40,809 bases of DNA from Pseudoxanthomonas sp. Lineage in GTDB: Bacteria > Pseudomonadota > Gammaproteobacteria > Xanthomonadales > Xanthomonadaceae. The notes under the pieces were generated by a model. The model was not told the origin of the DNA. It was given only the letters and a program-made list of their open reading frames with translations, and made no database searches. The position numbers were made by a program, and so were the translations under genes. The stretch spans positions 1 to 40,809 of the forward strand of contig NZ_JANJUE010000143.1 in NCBI RefSeq assembly GCF_024710765.1, written 5' to 3'. Positions 32,532-39,858 of this stretch are shown here, one piece after another (positions within the stretch are counted from its first letter, which is position 1; each line of letters starts with the position of its first letter).

Positions 32532-32610
32532 GGAGAACCAGGGGGCCATCCAGACGCGTGACCGGCCCCCTTCGCACCGGACGAGAAGCGGGCGTCCGGC
32601 GAGGTTCTCC
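32532..32610. ncRNA. Candidate three-way-junction structured element, copy B
   Basis: This 79-nt stretch lies in the 441-bp gene-free gap 32417-32857, after the terminator. P1 is GGAGAACC (32532-32539) with GGTTCTCC (32603-32610). P2 is GGGGGCC (32541-32547) with GGCCCCC (32564-32570), closing the loop ATCCAGACGCGTGACC. P3 is CCGGACG (32577-32583) with CGTCCGG (32593-32599), with a small lower helix and 2-nt bulge as in copy A. The P1 ends and loop match copy A (13144-13219) at the same offset (loop starts at base 17 in both), whereas P2 and P3 differ in sequence but pair fully. A short hairpin (CGACC-GAT-GGTCG, 32616-32628) follows. The rest of the gap up to 32857 shows only the ribosome binding site of the next gene. 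Confidence 0.5.
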
Positions 32611-32857
32611 TGTGGCGACCGATGGTCGAAAAGCCCGGAAACTGCGGAAAACGGACTTTGCTGAATCTCGGTCTGGCCGGCGTATCGTCAAAGGAGGGTT
32701 GCCGGTGCCACGCGTCCACCATGCCGCGCGCGATGGCAAGAGCAGGTGCATCCCGCGTCGCGAAAGCGTTATCGCGGGGCACCGTTCAGGCCGCATTTGA
32801 CGATCTGAATACAGCGGCGGTGCTATTCCATGTCCATCGTCAGAGGAGGAATGCACC

Positions 32858-33229
32858 ATGGGATCCATCCATCCCCCGGCCCGCCGCTGGTACCGCTGCG
32901 AAGTCGTCGACATCCAGGCCGAACTGCGCCACTGGAAGCTGGAATACGTGACCCACGACTTCCACGAACCCGGCACGCCATTCTCGCGCTACGAGCCGGC
33001 GCTGCGGTTCGCGTACGACGCCTATCTACACCATCACGCCCAGCCCCTGGCCGACGTGCTCGACGTCCTTCACCACAAGTACGTCGAAAGCTTCGACAGC
33101 TGGAACATGCTGGCCTGGCCGAAAGCCGAGGCCATTCTCCGCGAGGTCTGGTTGCGCATGGGCGCGCCACTGGAAAGCCTGCGGGTGAGGACAACGCCGG
33201 AAACGGGGCGCCGTTCGCACGTGCATTGA
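32858..33229 (+). CDS. Hypothetical protein, His-rich N-terminal half
   Basis: A 123-residue protein of unknown function. It contains WYRCEVVDIQAELRHW, HDFHEPGTPFSRYEPALRFAYDAYLHHHAQ, and a C-terminal helical part (LDVLHHKYVESFDSWNMLAW). His and acidic residues are frequent (HHH at about 59-61, LHHKY), which could bind a metal, but I see no named motif. AGAGGAGGA 6-14 nt before ATG 32858 is a strong ribosome binding site, which supports it as a real gene. It converges on the PfpI gene across a terminator-like hairpin. Confidence 0.65.
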   Translation: MGSIHPPARRWYRCEVVDIQAELRHWKLEYVTHDFHEPGTPFSRYEPALRFAYDAYLHHHAQPLADVLDVLHHKYVESFDSWNMLAWPKAEAILREVWLRMGAPLESLRVRTTPETGRRSHVH

Positions 33230-33231
33230 GG

Positions 33232-33258
33232 CCGGGAACGCCGCATCCGCGTTCCCGG
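33232..33258. terminator. Bidirectional hairpin between convergent genes
   Basis: CCGGGAACGC (33232-33241), loop CGCATCC, GCGTTCCCGG (33249-33258) is a perfect 10-bp inverted repeat between the stops of the hypothetical gene and the leftward PfpI gene. There is no T-tract on either side, so termination would be weak or protein-assisted. Confidence 0.55.
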
Positions 33259-33276
33259 ACATGGCGCATCGCGACA

Positions 33277-34119
33277 TCAGTCGAGCCGTTCCAGCATGGC
33301 CTCGGCGACATCGTTCGCCGACGCCGGATTCTGGCCGGTGATGAGCTCGCGATCGATCACCACGTTGGCGGCCCAGGGGGTCGCGTTGCCCACATGGTGC
33401 GCTCCCGCCGCTTCCAGCGCGGTCTGCGGATAAAACTTCATCCGTCCTCCCTGCAGCGCGCCCTTGGCCAGTTCCTCTTCCTGGTTGCTGATGACGGTCA
33501 ACCGGTAACCGGCGTAAATCCATCCGGAAGGCGGCTGCGGGGTCTTGCCATCGGCCAGCGCCGCGATGAATGCGGAATTGGCCGGCAGCGTGGACAGCAG
33601 CGCGATCGGGCCGTGGCAGACCAGCGCGGTGATCTTGCCGCGGCGGTGGAAATCGGCCAGCAGGCGGCCCAGGGCGGGATCGCTCAGCAGATCCTGCATG
33701 GGCGCATGGCCGCCGGGTACGTACACGGCATCGAACTGGCCGTAGCCGATCTGTTCCACCCGCGCCAGGCTGAGCACCGGTGAATGCGTCGGCCTGGTCA
33801 GGGCCAACCGGTCGAGGAGCTCCTGGTGCACCTTCAATGCCCCGGCATCGCCTCCGAAGTACATCGGGTCCAGTGACCCGCGATCGACGGTCGGCGCCAG
33901 GCCGGATGGCGTGGCGAAGGTGACCTGGTGGCCGGCGTCGATGAACCGCTTGACCGGCTGCATCAGTTCATTGAGGTAGAAACCGGTGGGAAACACGCGG
34001 TCGTCCCTGAGATCCAGGTGATCCGAATCCGAGAGGATGACCAGCACATTGGCTGCCTGTGCATGGCCGGCAGGAAGCGCCAGCACGAGCGCGGCGGCCA
34101 GGACGTTGAGTGATTTCAT
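33277..34119 (-). CDS. Exported DJ-1/PfpI-family protein
   Basis: The 280-residue product starts with a Sec signal (MKSLNVLAAALVLALPAGHAQA) and continues as a DJ-1/PfpI (class I amidotransferase-like) domain: NVLVILSDSDHL, the insertion LDPMYFGGDAGALK, YVPGGHAPMQDLL and the nucleophile elbow ALVCHGPIALL with the conserved Cys-His near residue 165. Hsp31-like and YhbO-like relatives act as glyoxalases, deglycases or stress proteins; the presence of a signal peptide would place this in the periplasm. The start at 34119 is chosen for the signal peptide; the frame extends to a GTG at 34137. It is divergent from a LysR regulator that probably controls it. Confidence 0.88.
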   Translation of the reverse strand: MKSLNVLAAALVLALPAGHAQAANVLVILSDSDHLDLRDDRVFPTGFYLNELMQPVKRFIDAGHQVTFATPSGLAPTVDRGSLDPMYFGGDAGALKVHQELLDRLALTRPTHSPVLSLARVEQIGYGQFDAVYVPGGHAPMQDLLSDPALGRLLADFHRRGKITALVCHGPIALLSTLPANSAFIAALADGKTPQPPSGWIYAGYRLTVISNQEEELAKGALQGGRMKFYPQTALEAAGAHHVGNATPWAANVVIDRELITGQNPASANDVAEAMLERLD

Positions 34120-34183
34120 GGAGCGGACCTTCGACACGGAGCCGCGGACGCGGCGGGAGTGGCCGGCACTCTATTCCGCCTCG

Positions 34184-34201
34184 GCGAGGGTATAAACTCG
34201 C
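34184..34201. promoter_or_regulatory. Inverted repeat in PfpI / LysR divergent region
   Basis: GCGAG (34184-34188), GGTATAAA, CTCGC (34197-34201) is a 5-bp inverted repeat around an AT-rich core, in the AT-rich gap between divergent genes. LysR proteins often bind such sites and regulate the divergent gene. TATAAA at 34191 could serve as a -10 box for the LysR gene. No good -35 is seen. Confidence 0.35.
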
Positions 34202-34235
34202 GCGAAGGCAATATATTTTTCCTCAAGGAGCAATA

Positions 34236-35180
34236 ATGGCGCGCCGGTTCGATCATCTGGGCGACGCGGAGGCTTTCGTGACCGTGGTTGAGCAGGGCTC
34301 GCTGACCGCGGCGGCGGTCACGCTGGGCACGACTCCCTCGGTGATCAGCCGCGCCATCGCGCGCCTGGAAAACCATCTCGGCAACCAGTTGCTGCGAAGG
34401 ACCACCCGCCGGCTCGGACTGACCGAGGCCGGCCAGCTCTACCTGGAGCAGGCGCGCGCGGCGTTCGCATTGTTCGACGACGCCGAGCGCGCGGTGCAGG
34501 GACGCTCCGGCACGCTCGCCGGCCGGGTCCGCCTGAGCGTGCCCACCACCTATGGCCATCATCGCCTGCCCGAAATGCTGGCGCGGTTCTCACGCGAGCA
34601 TCCGCAGGTCCGGATCGAGCTCAACATTTCCAACCGCAACGTCGATCTGGTCGCCGAAGGTTTCGATCTGGCCATCCGCCTGGGCGCGCTGCCCGACAGC
34701 GGCCTGGCCGCGCGCCGGTTGGAGGACGCGGCCTTGTGCGTGGTCGCCTCGCCCGCGTATCTGCGCCAGACCGGCACGCCCGTGCGGCTGGAGGACCTGG
34801 CGGGACACGCCTGCATTCCGTTCGTGATGCCCAGCAGCGGGCGCATCGCGCCGTGGCTGTTCCGCGACGGCGACGAGGACATCGAATGGATGCCGCCGGA
34901 TCGCCTGTCGGTATCCGACGACGTGCTCGGCGTGGTGTCGCTCGCGGCCGGCGGCGCGGGTCTCTGCCAGACCTACGACTTCATCGTGGCCGACGCCCTG
35001 CGGCAGGGGCGCCTGACCGAAGTCTTGCCAAGGCTGCGCGGACGGTCGCGCCCGTTCTCCCTCATCTACGCGCCGCATCGACGCCTGTCGGCGGCCTCGC
35101 GCGCTCTCATCGACAGCCTCGCCGGAGCGGCGCAAAGACCGCCGCCGCCCGTGCGAGCGGCGCGGCAAGCAGATCCTTAG
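34236..35180 (+). CDS. LysR-family transcriptional regulator
   Basis: The 314-residue product has a winged helix-turn-helix (about 5-64: DAEAFVTVVEQGSLTAAAVTLGTTPSVISRAIARLE in two helices) and a substrate-binding effector domain from about residue 92. The pattern with FDLAIRLGALPDSGLAARRL is typical of the AaeR/DmlR-like group. AAGGAG lies 6-11 nt before ATG 34236. It probably controls the divergent PfpI gene in response to an unknown small molecule. Its 3' end overlaps the convergent VOC gene by 4 bp. Confidence 0.92.
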   Translation: MARRFDHLGDAEAFVTVVEQGSLTAAAVTLGTTPSVISRAIARLENHLGNQLLRRTTRRLGLTEAGQLYLEQARAAFALFDDAERAVQGRSGTLAGRVRLSVPTTYGHHRLPEMLARFSREHPQVRIELNISNRNVDLVAEGFDLAIRLGALPDSGLAARRLEDAALCVVASPAYLRQTGTPVRLEDLAGHACIPFVMPSSGRIAPWLFRDGDEDIEWMPPDRLSVSDDVLGVVSLAAGGAGLCQTYDFIVADALRQGRLTEVLPRLRGRSRPFSLIYAPHRRLSAASRALIDSLAGAAQRPPPPVRAARQADP

Positions 35181-35716
35181 CGCGGGGGTGCGGCAAAGCG
35201 CTCCCAGTAGCCGGCCTCCGGCGCGATCTGCTGCACCACGTCCACCCGCACGCCGGCCGGATCCCGGGTCATGAAACGGCGCTGGCCCCAGGGCTCGTCG
35301 GTCAGGGGATGCAGGATCGGCGCGCCTTCGCCGCGCAGCTTTTCATGCAGGGCGGCCGCATCGGCGACTTCGACGGTCAGGATCATGCCGTCGCCGTCGA
35401 AGGCTTCGGGCCCCGGTGGACGGGAAGGATGGTCCGGTGTCATGAACGCCAGCGTGGCACCGCGGCTCCCGTCATCGGCCGGCCCGGACAGGTAGACGAA
35501 CCAGCTCGCTTCGAACAGCACCTCGAAGCCGAAATGGCGCACATGGAAATCGCGCGCGGCCGCCATTTCGGGCGTGGTTATGAGTGGATAGAGATCGCGC
35601 ACGCGCACCTCGGAGGAGGCGGCCGGTGTCGCCGGAACATCGCGCGCCTGCGTGGCGGCGGAGATCAGCAGGCAGGGCACGAGCAGGGAGCGCAAAGCGG
35701 CGCGGGCAATGGACAT
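35177..35716 (-). CDS. Exported VOC-family (glyoxalase-like) protein
   Basis: The 179-residue protein has a hydrophobic signal (MSIARAALRSLLVPCLLISAATQA) then a vicinal-oxygen-chelate domain: LITTPEMAAARDFHVRHFGFEVLFEASWFVYLSG and GMILTVEVADAAALHEKLR plus RRFMTRDPAGVRVDVVQ, with expected metal/His and acidic positions only partly conserved. VOC proteins include glyoxalase I, dioxygenases and resistance proteins. An exported form is less usual. ATG 35716 is used, with GAGGA about 9 nt before it. Activity is unknown. Confidence 0.8.
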   Translation of the reverse strand: MSIARAALRSLLVPCLLISAATQARDVPATPAASSEVRVRDLYPLITTPEMAAARDFHVRHFGFEVLFEASWFVYLSGPADDGSRGATLAFMTPDHPSRPPGPEAFDGDGMILTVEVADAAALHEKLRGEGAPILHPLTDEPWGQRRFMTRDPAGVRVDVVQQIAPEAGYWERFAAPPR

Positions 35717-35770
35717 GTCGGAGTTCCTCGCATGCGGCGACAATCCGCCGGTGCAGGCACCTTGCCCGGA

Positions 35771-37003
35771 TCAGGTTGACAGCAGTTGCTCGATTGCGGC
35801 GACCGCCTCGCCGGCGCCGTCCTCGGCGGCCATTTGCCTGCCCAGTTCGGCGGCGCGGGCACGGGTGTCGGCGCGATCGGCGAACGCGATGGCGCGGCCC
35901 AGCGCCCGCGCTTCCAGCCGCCTGCCGTTCACCGGGGCGTCGGCGACACCGAGGCGATGCAACTGGGCCGCCCAGAACGGCTGGTCGCCGGCGAACGGCA
36001 CGACCACCGAAGGCACGCCGGCGCGGCTCGCCGAATGGGAGGTCCCGGAACCACCGTGATGCACCGCCATCGCGGTGCGCGGGAACAGCCAGGGGTGCGG
36101 CGTATCGCCGACGATGAAGAAATTGTCCGGCAGCATGCCTGCGTCCACGCCGCTCCAGCCGGGATGGAACACGACGCGACGCCCGGCGGTCGCCTCGATC
36201 ATCGCCTGCGCCAGCCGCGCCCGATCGAAACCGGCCATGCTGCCGAAGCCGATGTAGACGGGCGGTTCGCCGGCGGCGAGGAATTCCTCGAGCGCGGGAG
36301 GCGGCGTCCAGGCGGGCACCGGCAGTTCCCATTGGCCGCACATCCGCGCGTTGTCGGGCCAGTCGCGTGGACGCGGCAGCAGGGCAGGGGAGATTCCATA
36401 GAGCATCGGATGTCCGGTCCACAGACGCTTGCGCGGTGGCAGCGACAGGACATGCTCGCGCGCGGCGTTGGTGGTCGTGCGGAACGCCCGCCACAGAAGC
36501 CCGTTCACCGCCTGGTGGCTGAACCTGCGAAGCGGGCGCGGAACTGCGCCTGGCGCCAGGAACGGCGAGGCGAATGCCTGGGTGGGGGTGATCGGAATGA
36601 GGCCGGTACCGATCACGGGGATATCCAGCGCTTCGGCCACCGAGAACCCGGCGAACGCGGCCAGGCCGGAGAGGATGAGCGCATCGCTGCCGGCCGCGGC
36701 GTCACGGATTTCCTGCATCCAGTTCATGACATTGGCGTTGGCGATATCCGCCAGCGCCCGCGCCGTCTGGCTGAAACCGCCCTTGCGATCCACCGCCGTG
36801 GCCAGGGCTTGTCCCGGTGCGAGCGCACCGCGGATGTCGCCGGAGAGCGGCGTCGCGGGAATGCCGGCGGCCCTGGCACTGCCCAGGGTATTGGCGTCGG
36901 CGAGCAGGCAGGTCTCATGGCCGGCCGCCCGCAGCGCGATGCACAACGCCGCCAGTGGGCGGGTATCTCCTTCGGTACCGTAGGTTGCAACCGCAAGCTT
37001 CAT
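35771..37003 (-). CDS. GT1-family (UGT/MGT-like) glycosyltransferase
   Basis: A 410-residue GT-B enzyme with MKLAVATYGTEGDTRPLAALCIALRAAGHE at the N-terminus and the C-terminal donor signature around residues 312-345 (VHHGGSGTS, AGVPSVVVPFAGDQPFWA). It resembles bacterial UGTs that glycosylate macrolides, sterols or rhamnolipid-like small molecules. The start at ATG 37003 has GGAGAAG 4-10 nt upstream. It is divergent from a TetR gene across a palindromic operator, as is common for small-molecule modification or detoxification genes. Substrate unknown. Confidence 0.9.
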   Translation of the reverse strand: MKLAVATYGTEGDTRPLAALCIALRAAGHETCLLADANTLGSARAAGIPATPLSGDIRGALAPGQALATAVDRKGGFSQTARALADIANANVMNWMQEIRDAAAGSDALILSGLAAFAGFSVAEALDIPVIGTGLIPITPTQAFASPFLAPGAVPRPLRRFSHQAVNGLLWRAFRTTTNAAREHVLSLPPRKRLWTGHPMLYGISPALLPRPRDWPDNARMCGQWELPVPAWTPPPALEEFLAAGEPPVYIGFGSMAGFDRARLAQAMIEATAGRRVVFHPGWSGVDAGMLPDNFFIVGDTPHPWLFPRTAMAVHHGGSGTSHSASRAGVPSVVVPFAGDQPFWAAQLHRLGVADAPVNGRRLEARALGRAIAFADRADTRARAAELGRQMAAEDGAGEAVAAIEQLLST

Positions 37004-37050
37004 GATCTTCTCCGGGAACCGGCACGCCGCCGGCCTGTACATGAAAAAGT

Positions 37051-37078
37051 ATACGACGTATATTAATTTACGTCGTAT
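37051..37078. promoter_or_regulatory. Palindromic TetR-type operator between GT1 and TetR genes
   Basis: ATACGACGTA (37051-37060) and TACGTCGTAT (37069-37078) are a perfect 10-bp inverted repeat with an 8-bp AT-rich spacer. Each arm is itself nearly palindromic (TACG-A-CGTA), so two TetR dimers could bind. The site lies midway in the 95-bp divergent gap and would cover start signals in both directions, allowing autoregulation by the TetR protein next to it. AT-rich bases here stand out from the GC-rich surroundings. Confidence 0.78.
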
Positions 37079-37098
37079 TTGAATTTCCGGAGCAGATC

Positions 37099-37710
37099 AT
37101 GACCGAGGCCGGTGAGCCCGGGCGGCGGGCGCGCAAGCGGGCGCAGATGCGGGAACTGCTGGTGGACACCGCCGCACGCCTGTTCGAGCGGCAGGGCTAC
37201 GAGGCGGTCACGATGGAAGGGATCGCGGCCGAAGCCGACGTGGCCAAGCGCACGCTGTACAACCACTTCCCGACCAAGGAGGCGATCCTGGCCCGATGGC
37301 TGGACGCCCGGTTGGCGCAGGACCTGGCGCATCTCCAGGCCAGCTTCGCCCGGCGCCGTACCTTCGCGTCCCGGGCCGCCTGCATCCTGGATGCCTCGGC
37401 GGAGTGGTGCACCGCGCATCCGGAACATCTGATGGCCTATCTGCGCTACCGCTTCACCAGCCTGGGGGAGGCGCCCGGCCAGGAGGACATCGAGGATGGC
37501 GGCATCGTCGCGCTGTGGGAGCGGTTGATCGCCGCGGCGCAGGACGCCGGCGAACTGGACGCCGCGTTCGCAGCGGCGCAACTGGCCACCTGGTTCCACC
37601 ATCTATACCTGGCCGCGCTGCTGCGCTGGCTGACCGTGCCGGGCCTGTCGCTGCGGCGCGAATTCAGCGACGCGGCGCGATTGTTCATCGGAGGAGCGGG
37701 GGCACGCTGA
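37099..37710 (+). CDS. TetR/AcrR-family transcriptional regulator
   Basis: The 203-residue product has an N-terminal TetR helix-turn-helix (about 20-65: LFERQGYEAVTMEGIAAEADVAKRTLYNHFPTKEAIL in two parts) and a helical ligand-binding C-terminus. CGGAG lies 7-11 nt before ATG 37099. It should repress itself and the divergent GT1 gene by binding the palindrome at 37051-37078, with release by an unknown small molecule, perhaps the GT1 substrate. It ends 19 bp from the convergent sigma-54 activator gene. Confidence 0.93.
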   Translation: MTEAGEPGRRARKRAQMRELLVDTAARLFERQGYEAVTMEGIAAEADVAKRTLYNHFPTKEAILARWLDARLAQDLAHLQASFARRRTFASRAACILDASAEWCTAHPEHLMAYLRYRFTSLGEAPGQEDIEDGGIVALWERLIAAAQDAGELDAAFAAAQLATWFHHLYLAALLRWLTVPGLSLRREFSDAARLFIGGAGAR

Positions 37711-37729
37711 AGCCCGTCACCCGGCGTGA

Positions 37730-39622
37730 TCAATTCCGCCGTGGCGTCTGCCCGAGCCGGCGGTACAACGTGCTCCGGCTGATGCCGAGCTGGCGCGCCG
37801 CGCGGGCATAGTTGCCTCCGCAGGCCTCCACCGCCGCGCGCATGGCCATCCGGGTGACCGCATCCAGCGGTTCCGCCCCGGTGGATGCGGACGCACGAGC
37901 GATCGCATCGCCCGATACGCGCGCCTGCAGGTAGGCGGGCAGGGCGTCCACGCTGATCCGGCTGTCCGGCTCGCTCAACGCCGCCAGCGTGCGCAGGCTC
38001 GCCACCAGTTGGCGCAGGTTGCCCGGCCAGGCGTACTGCGCCAGCAACACGGCCGCGTCGTCGTCGAGGCGACGGCCCTGGCCGATGCGTTGCCACAGGG
38101 TACGAACGAGTTCGTCGCGCGCGGGCATTTCGCGCAGCGGCGTCAGCGCCACCCGGTGGTGGGAGATGCGGTAGTAGAGGTCGGCCCGGAACCGGCCCTC
38201 GGCCACCGCATCCTCGAGATCGCGGTGGGTTGCGCAGACCAGGGCGAAATCCAGCTTCACCGGCTTGCCGCCGCCCAGTGGCGACAGTTCGCGATCCTGC
38301 AGGACCCGCAGCAGGCGCGGCTGCAGGGCCAGCGGCATGTCGCCGATCTCGTCCAGGAACAGCACGCCGCCATCGGCCTGGCGCAGCAGGCCGGTGCTGC
38401 CTTCCTTGCGCGCGCCGGTGAAGGCGCCGCTCTCGTAGCCGAACAGTTCGGCCTCGATCAAACCCTCCTGCAACGCAGCGCAGTTCACAGCGACGAAGGG
38501 CCTTCCGGCGCGAGCACTGCGGCGATGCAGCTCGCGCGAGAACACTTCCTTGCCGGTACCGGTCTCGCCGAGGACCAGCACCGGAATGCCCGCATCGAGC
38601 ACACGGCAGGCGCGGGCGAGCTCGGTATCCAGCCGGGTGTCGAACAGCGGCGCTTCCGCCGTTGCGGCGGTGGTCGAGTTCGATACCGTGATCGGCGTCG
38701 CGGCGCGGGCGCGGCGTGAACGGGTTGGTCCGTCGACGTGGCCGTGCAGCAGGCGGCCACTGCGATCCTGCAGGACGCCATCGTCGTGCAGTCGCGACAA
38801 TGCGCCATCGAACAGCGCTTCGTAGGAGGCGCGCCCCAGGTCGCCGCGTTCCAGGCCGAACAGCGCCAGGCCGGCCCGGTTGGCCGCCACCAGCCGGCCG
38901 TTGCGGAATGCCAGCAGCCCCTCGCGCGCACTGCCCAGCAGGGCGGGGTTGACGTGCACGCGCAGCAGATCCGCATCGACGATGCCTTCATCGAAATAGC
39001 GGTGCTCGATGTTGGCGACCGCCAGTTGGGCCAGGCCCAGCGCGTGCATCGGAGCGACCCCGGCATCGCCGGAAATGTCCAGCACTCCGACCATGCGTCC
39101 ATGCGGATCGAACACCGGCGCCGCCGAACAATTGAGGATGCGGTGCGGCGCCGCATAGTGTTCCGCTCCACGCACCTCGACCGGAACGGCGTCGGCGATG
39201 GCGGTGCCGATGGCGTTGGTGCCCACCCGTGCTTCGTTCCAGCACGCACCGGGCATCAACGCGACCCGTCCCGCCTTGTCGAGGAAGTCGGCGTTGCCCT
39301 CCGCATCCAGGATCCAGCCTTCGGCGTCGGTGAGCAGGACGATGCTGCCGGTGTTGGCGGCATCGGCGGCAAGCATCTCCACTTCCGCGCGCGCCAGTCG
39401 CCAGAGCTGTTCGTGCTGCTCGCGCATCGTGCGCAGGCGCGGCGCATCGACAGGTTCGATCGCGGGCCGCGCATTGGCCGCCAGGCCAAAGCCCAGGCTG
39501 CGCCGCCAGGATTGCAGGATGGCCGCGGATACCTGGCCCACCGGCGCGCGCCCGGATTCGAAGAAGGCGCGGCGGGCCTGGGCGATGCGCTGCTCGTCGG
39601 GAGCGGCGGGTGAACGGGACAT
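37730..39622 (-). CDS. Sigma-54-dependent activator, AcoR-like
   Basis: A 630-residue enhancer-binding protein. The N-terminus (about 60-200) is a GAF-type sensor with [14 protein letters not shown] and VLDISGD, as in AcoR-like activators. A PAS-like linker follows. The AAA+ domain has Walker A GETGTGKE (about 350), the sigma-54-contact loop GAFTGA (about 397) and Walker B LFLDEIGD (about 424). The C-terminal Fis-type helix-turn-helix is [23 protein letters not shown] 39622 has GAGGA 8-12 nt upstream. It is divergent from an aldehyde dehydrogenase with a -24/-12 promoter and a TGTCGC/GCGACA palindrome, so that gene is the probable target. AcoR relatives respond to acetoin, alcohols or aldehydes; the inducer here is not known. 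Confidence 0.92.
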   Translation of the reverse strand: MSRSPAAPDEQRIAQARRAFFESGRAPVGQVSAAILQSWRRSLGFGLAANARPAIEPVDAPRLRTMREQHEQLWRLARAEVEMLAADAANTGSIVLLTDAEGWILDAEGNADFLDKAGRVALMPGACWNEARVGTNAIGTAIADAVPVEVRGAEHYAAPHRILNCSAAPVFDPHGRMVGVLDISGDAGVAPMHALGLAQLAVANIEHRYFDEGIVDADLLRVHVNPALLGSAREGLLAFRNGRLVAANRAGLALFGLERGDLGRASYEALFDGALSRLHDDGVLQDRSGRLLHGHVDGPTRSRRARAATPITVSNSTTAATAEAPLFDTRLDTELARACRVLDAGIPVLVLGETGTGKEVFSRELHRRSARAGRPFVAVNCAALQEGLIEAELFGYESGAFTGARKEGSTGLLRQADGGVLFLDEIGDMPLALQPRLLRVLQDRELSPLGGGKPVKLDFALVCATHRDLEDAVAEGRFRADLYYRISHHRVALTPLREMPARDELVRTLWQRIGQGRRLDDDAAVLLAQYAWPGNLRQLVASLRTLAALSEPDSRISVDALPAYLQARVSGDAIARASASTGAEPLDAVTRMAMRAAVEACGGNYARAARQLGISRSTLYRRLGQTPRRN

Positions 39623-39645
39623 GCCGGAATCCTCGCCGGACGATG

Positions 39646-39662
39646 TGTCGCATTTTGCGACA
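39646..39662. promoter_or_regulatory. Candidate activator (AcoR-like) binding palindrome
   Basis: TGTCGC (39646-39651), ATTTT, GCGACA (39657-39662) is a perfect 6-bp inverted repeat placed about 150 bp upstream of the -24 element at 39802, within the usual range for a sigma-54 enhancer. A further GCGACA half-site is at about 39701. Binding by the neighbouring activator is inferred from position and symmetry. Confidence 0.55.
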
Positions 39663-39801
39663 GCCACACCGCCCGCTGTACCGATACACAGCACACCCGG
39701 CGACACTCCGCAAGCATGACGGATGTTGCGTCGCGGAAGTTCCGGCGAAGTTTCCGCATCCAGCCGGGGCCCGCTGCGTGGCGCGGCGCAGCAACAAAAG
39801 C

Positions 39802-39817
39802 TGGCATGCGGCCTGCG
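39802..39817 (+). promoter_or_regulatory. Sigma-54 (-24/-12) promoter of aldehyde dehydrogenase gene
   Basis: TGGCATG (39802-39808), CGGC, CTGCG (39813-39817) fits the TGGCACG-N4-TTGCA consensus with the key GG and GC doublets at the correct 10-nt spacing. The predicted start is near 39827, about 32 bp before ATG 39859. A dedicated sigma-54 activator gene lies directly opposite, which supports the call. Confidence 0.75.
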
Positions 39818-39858
39818 TCGGGACCTGCACCCCCACGTGGACCCACCAGGAGCTTCCG

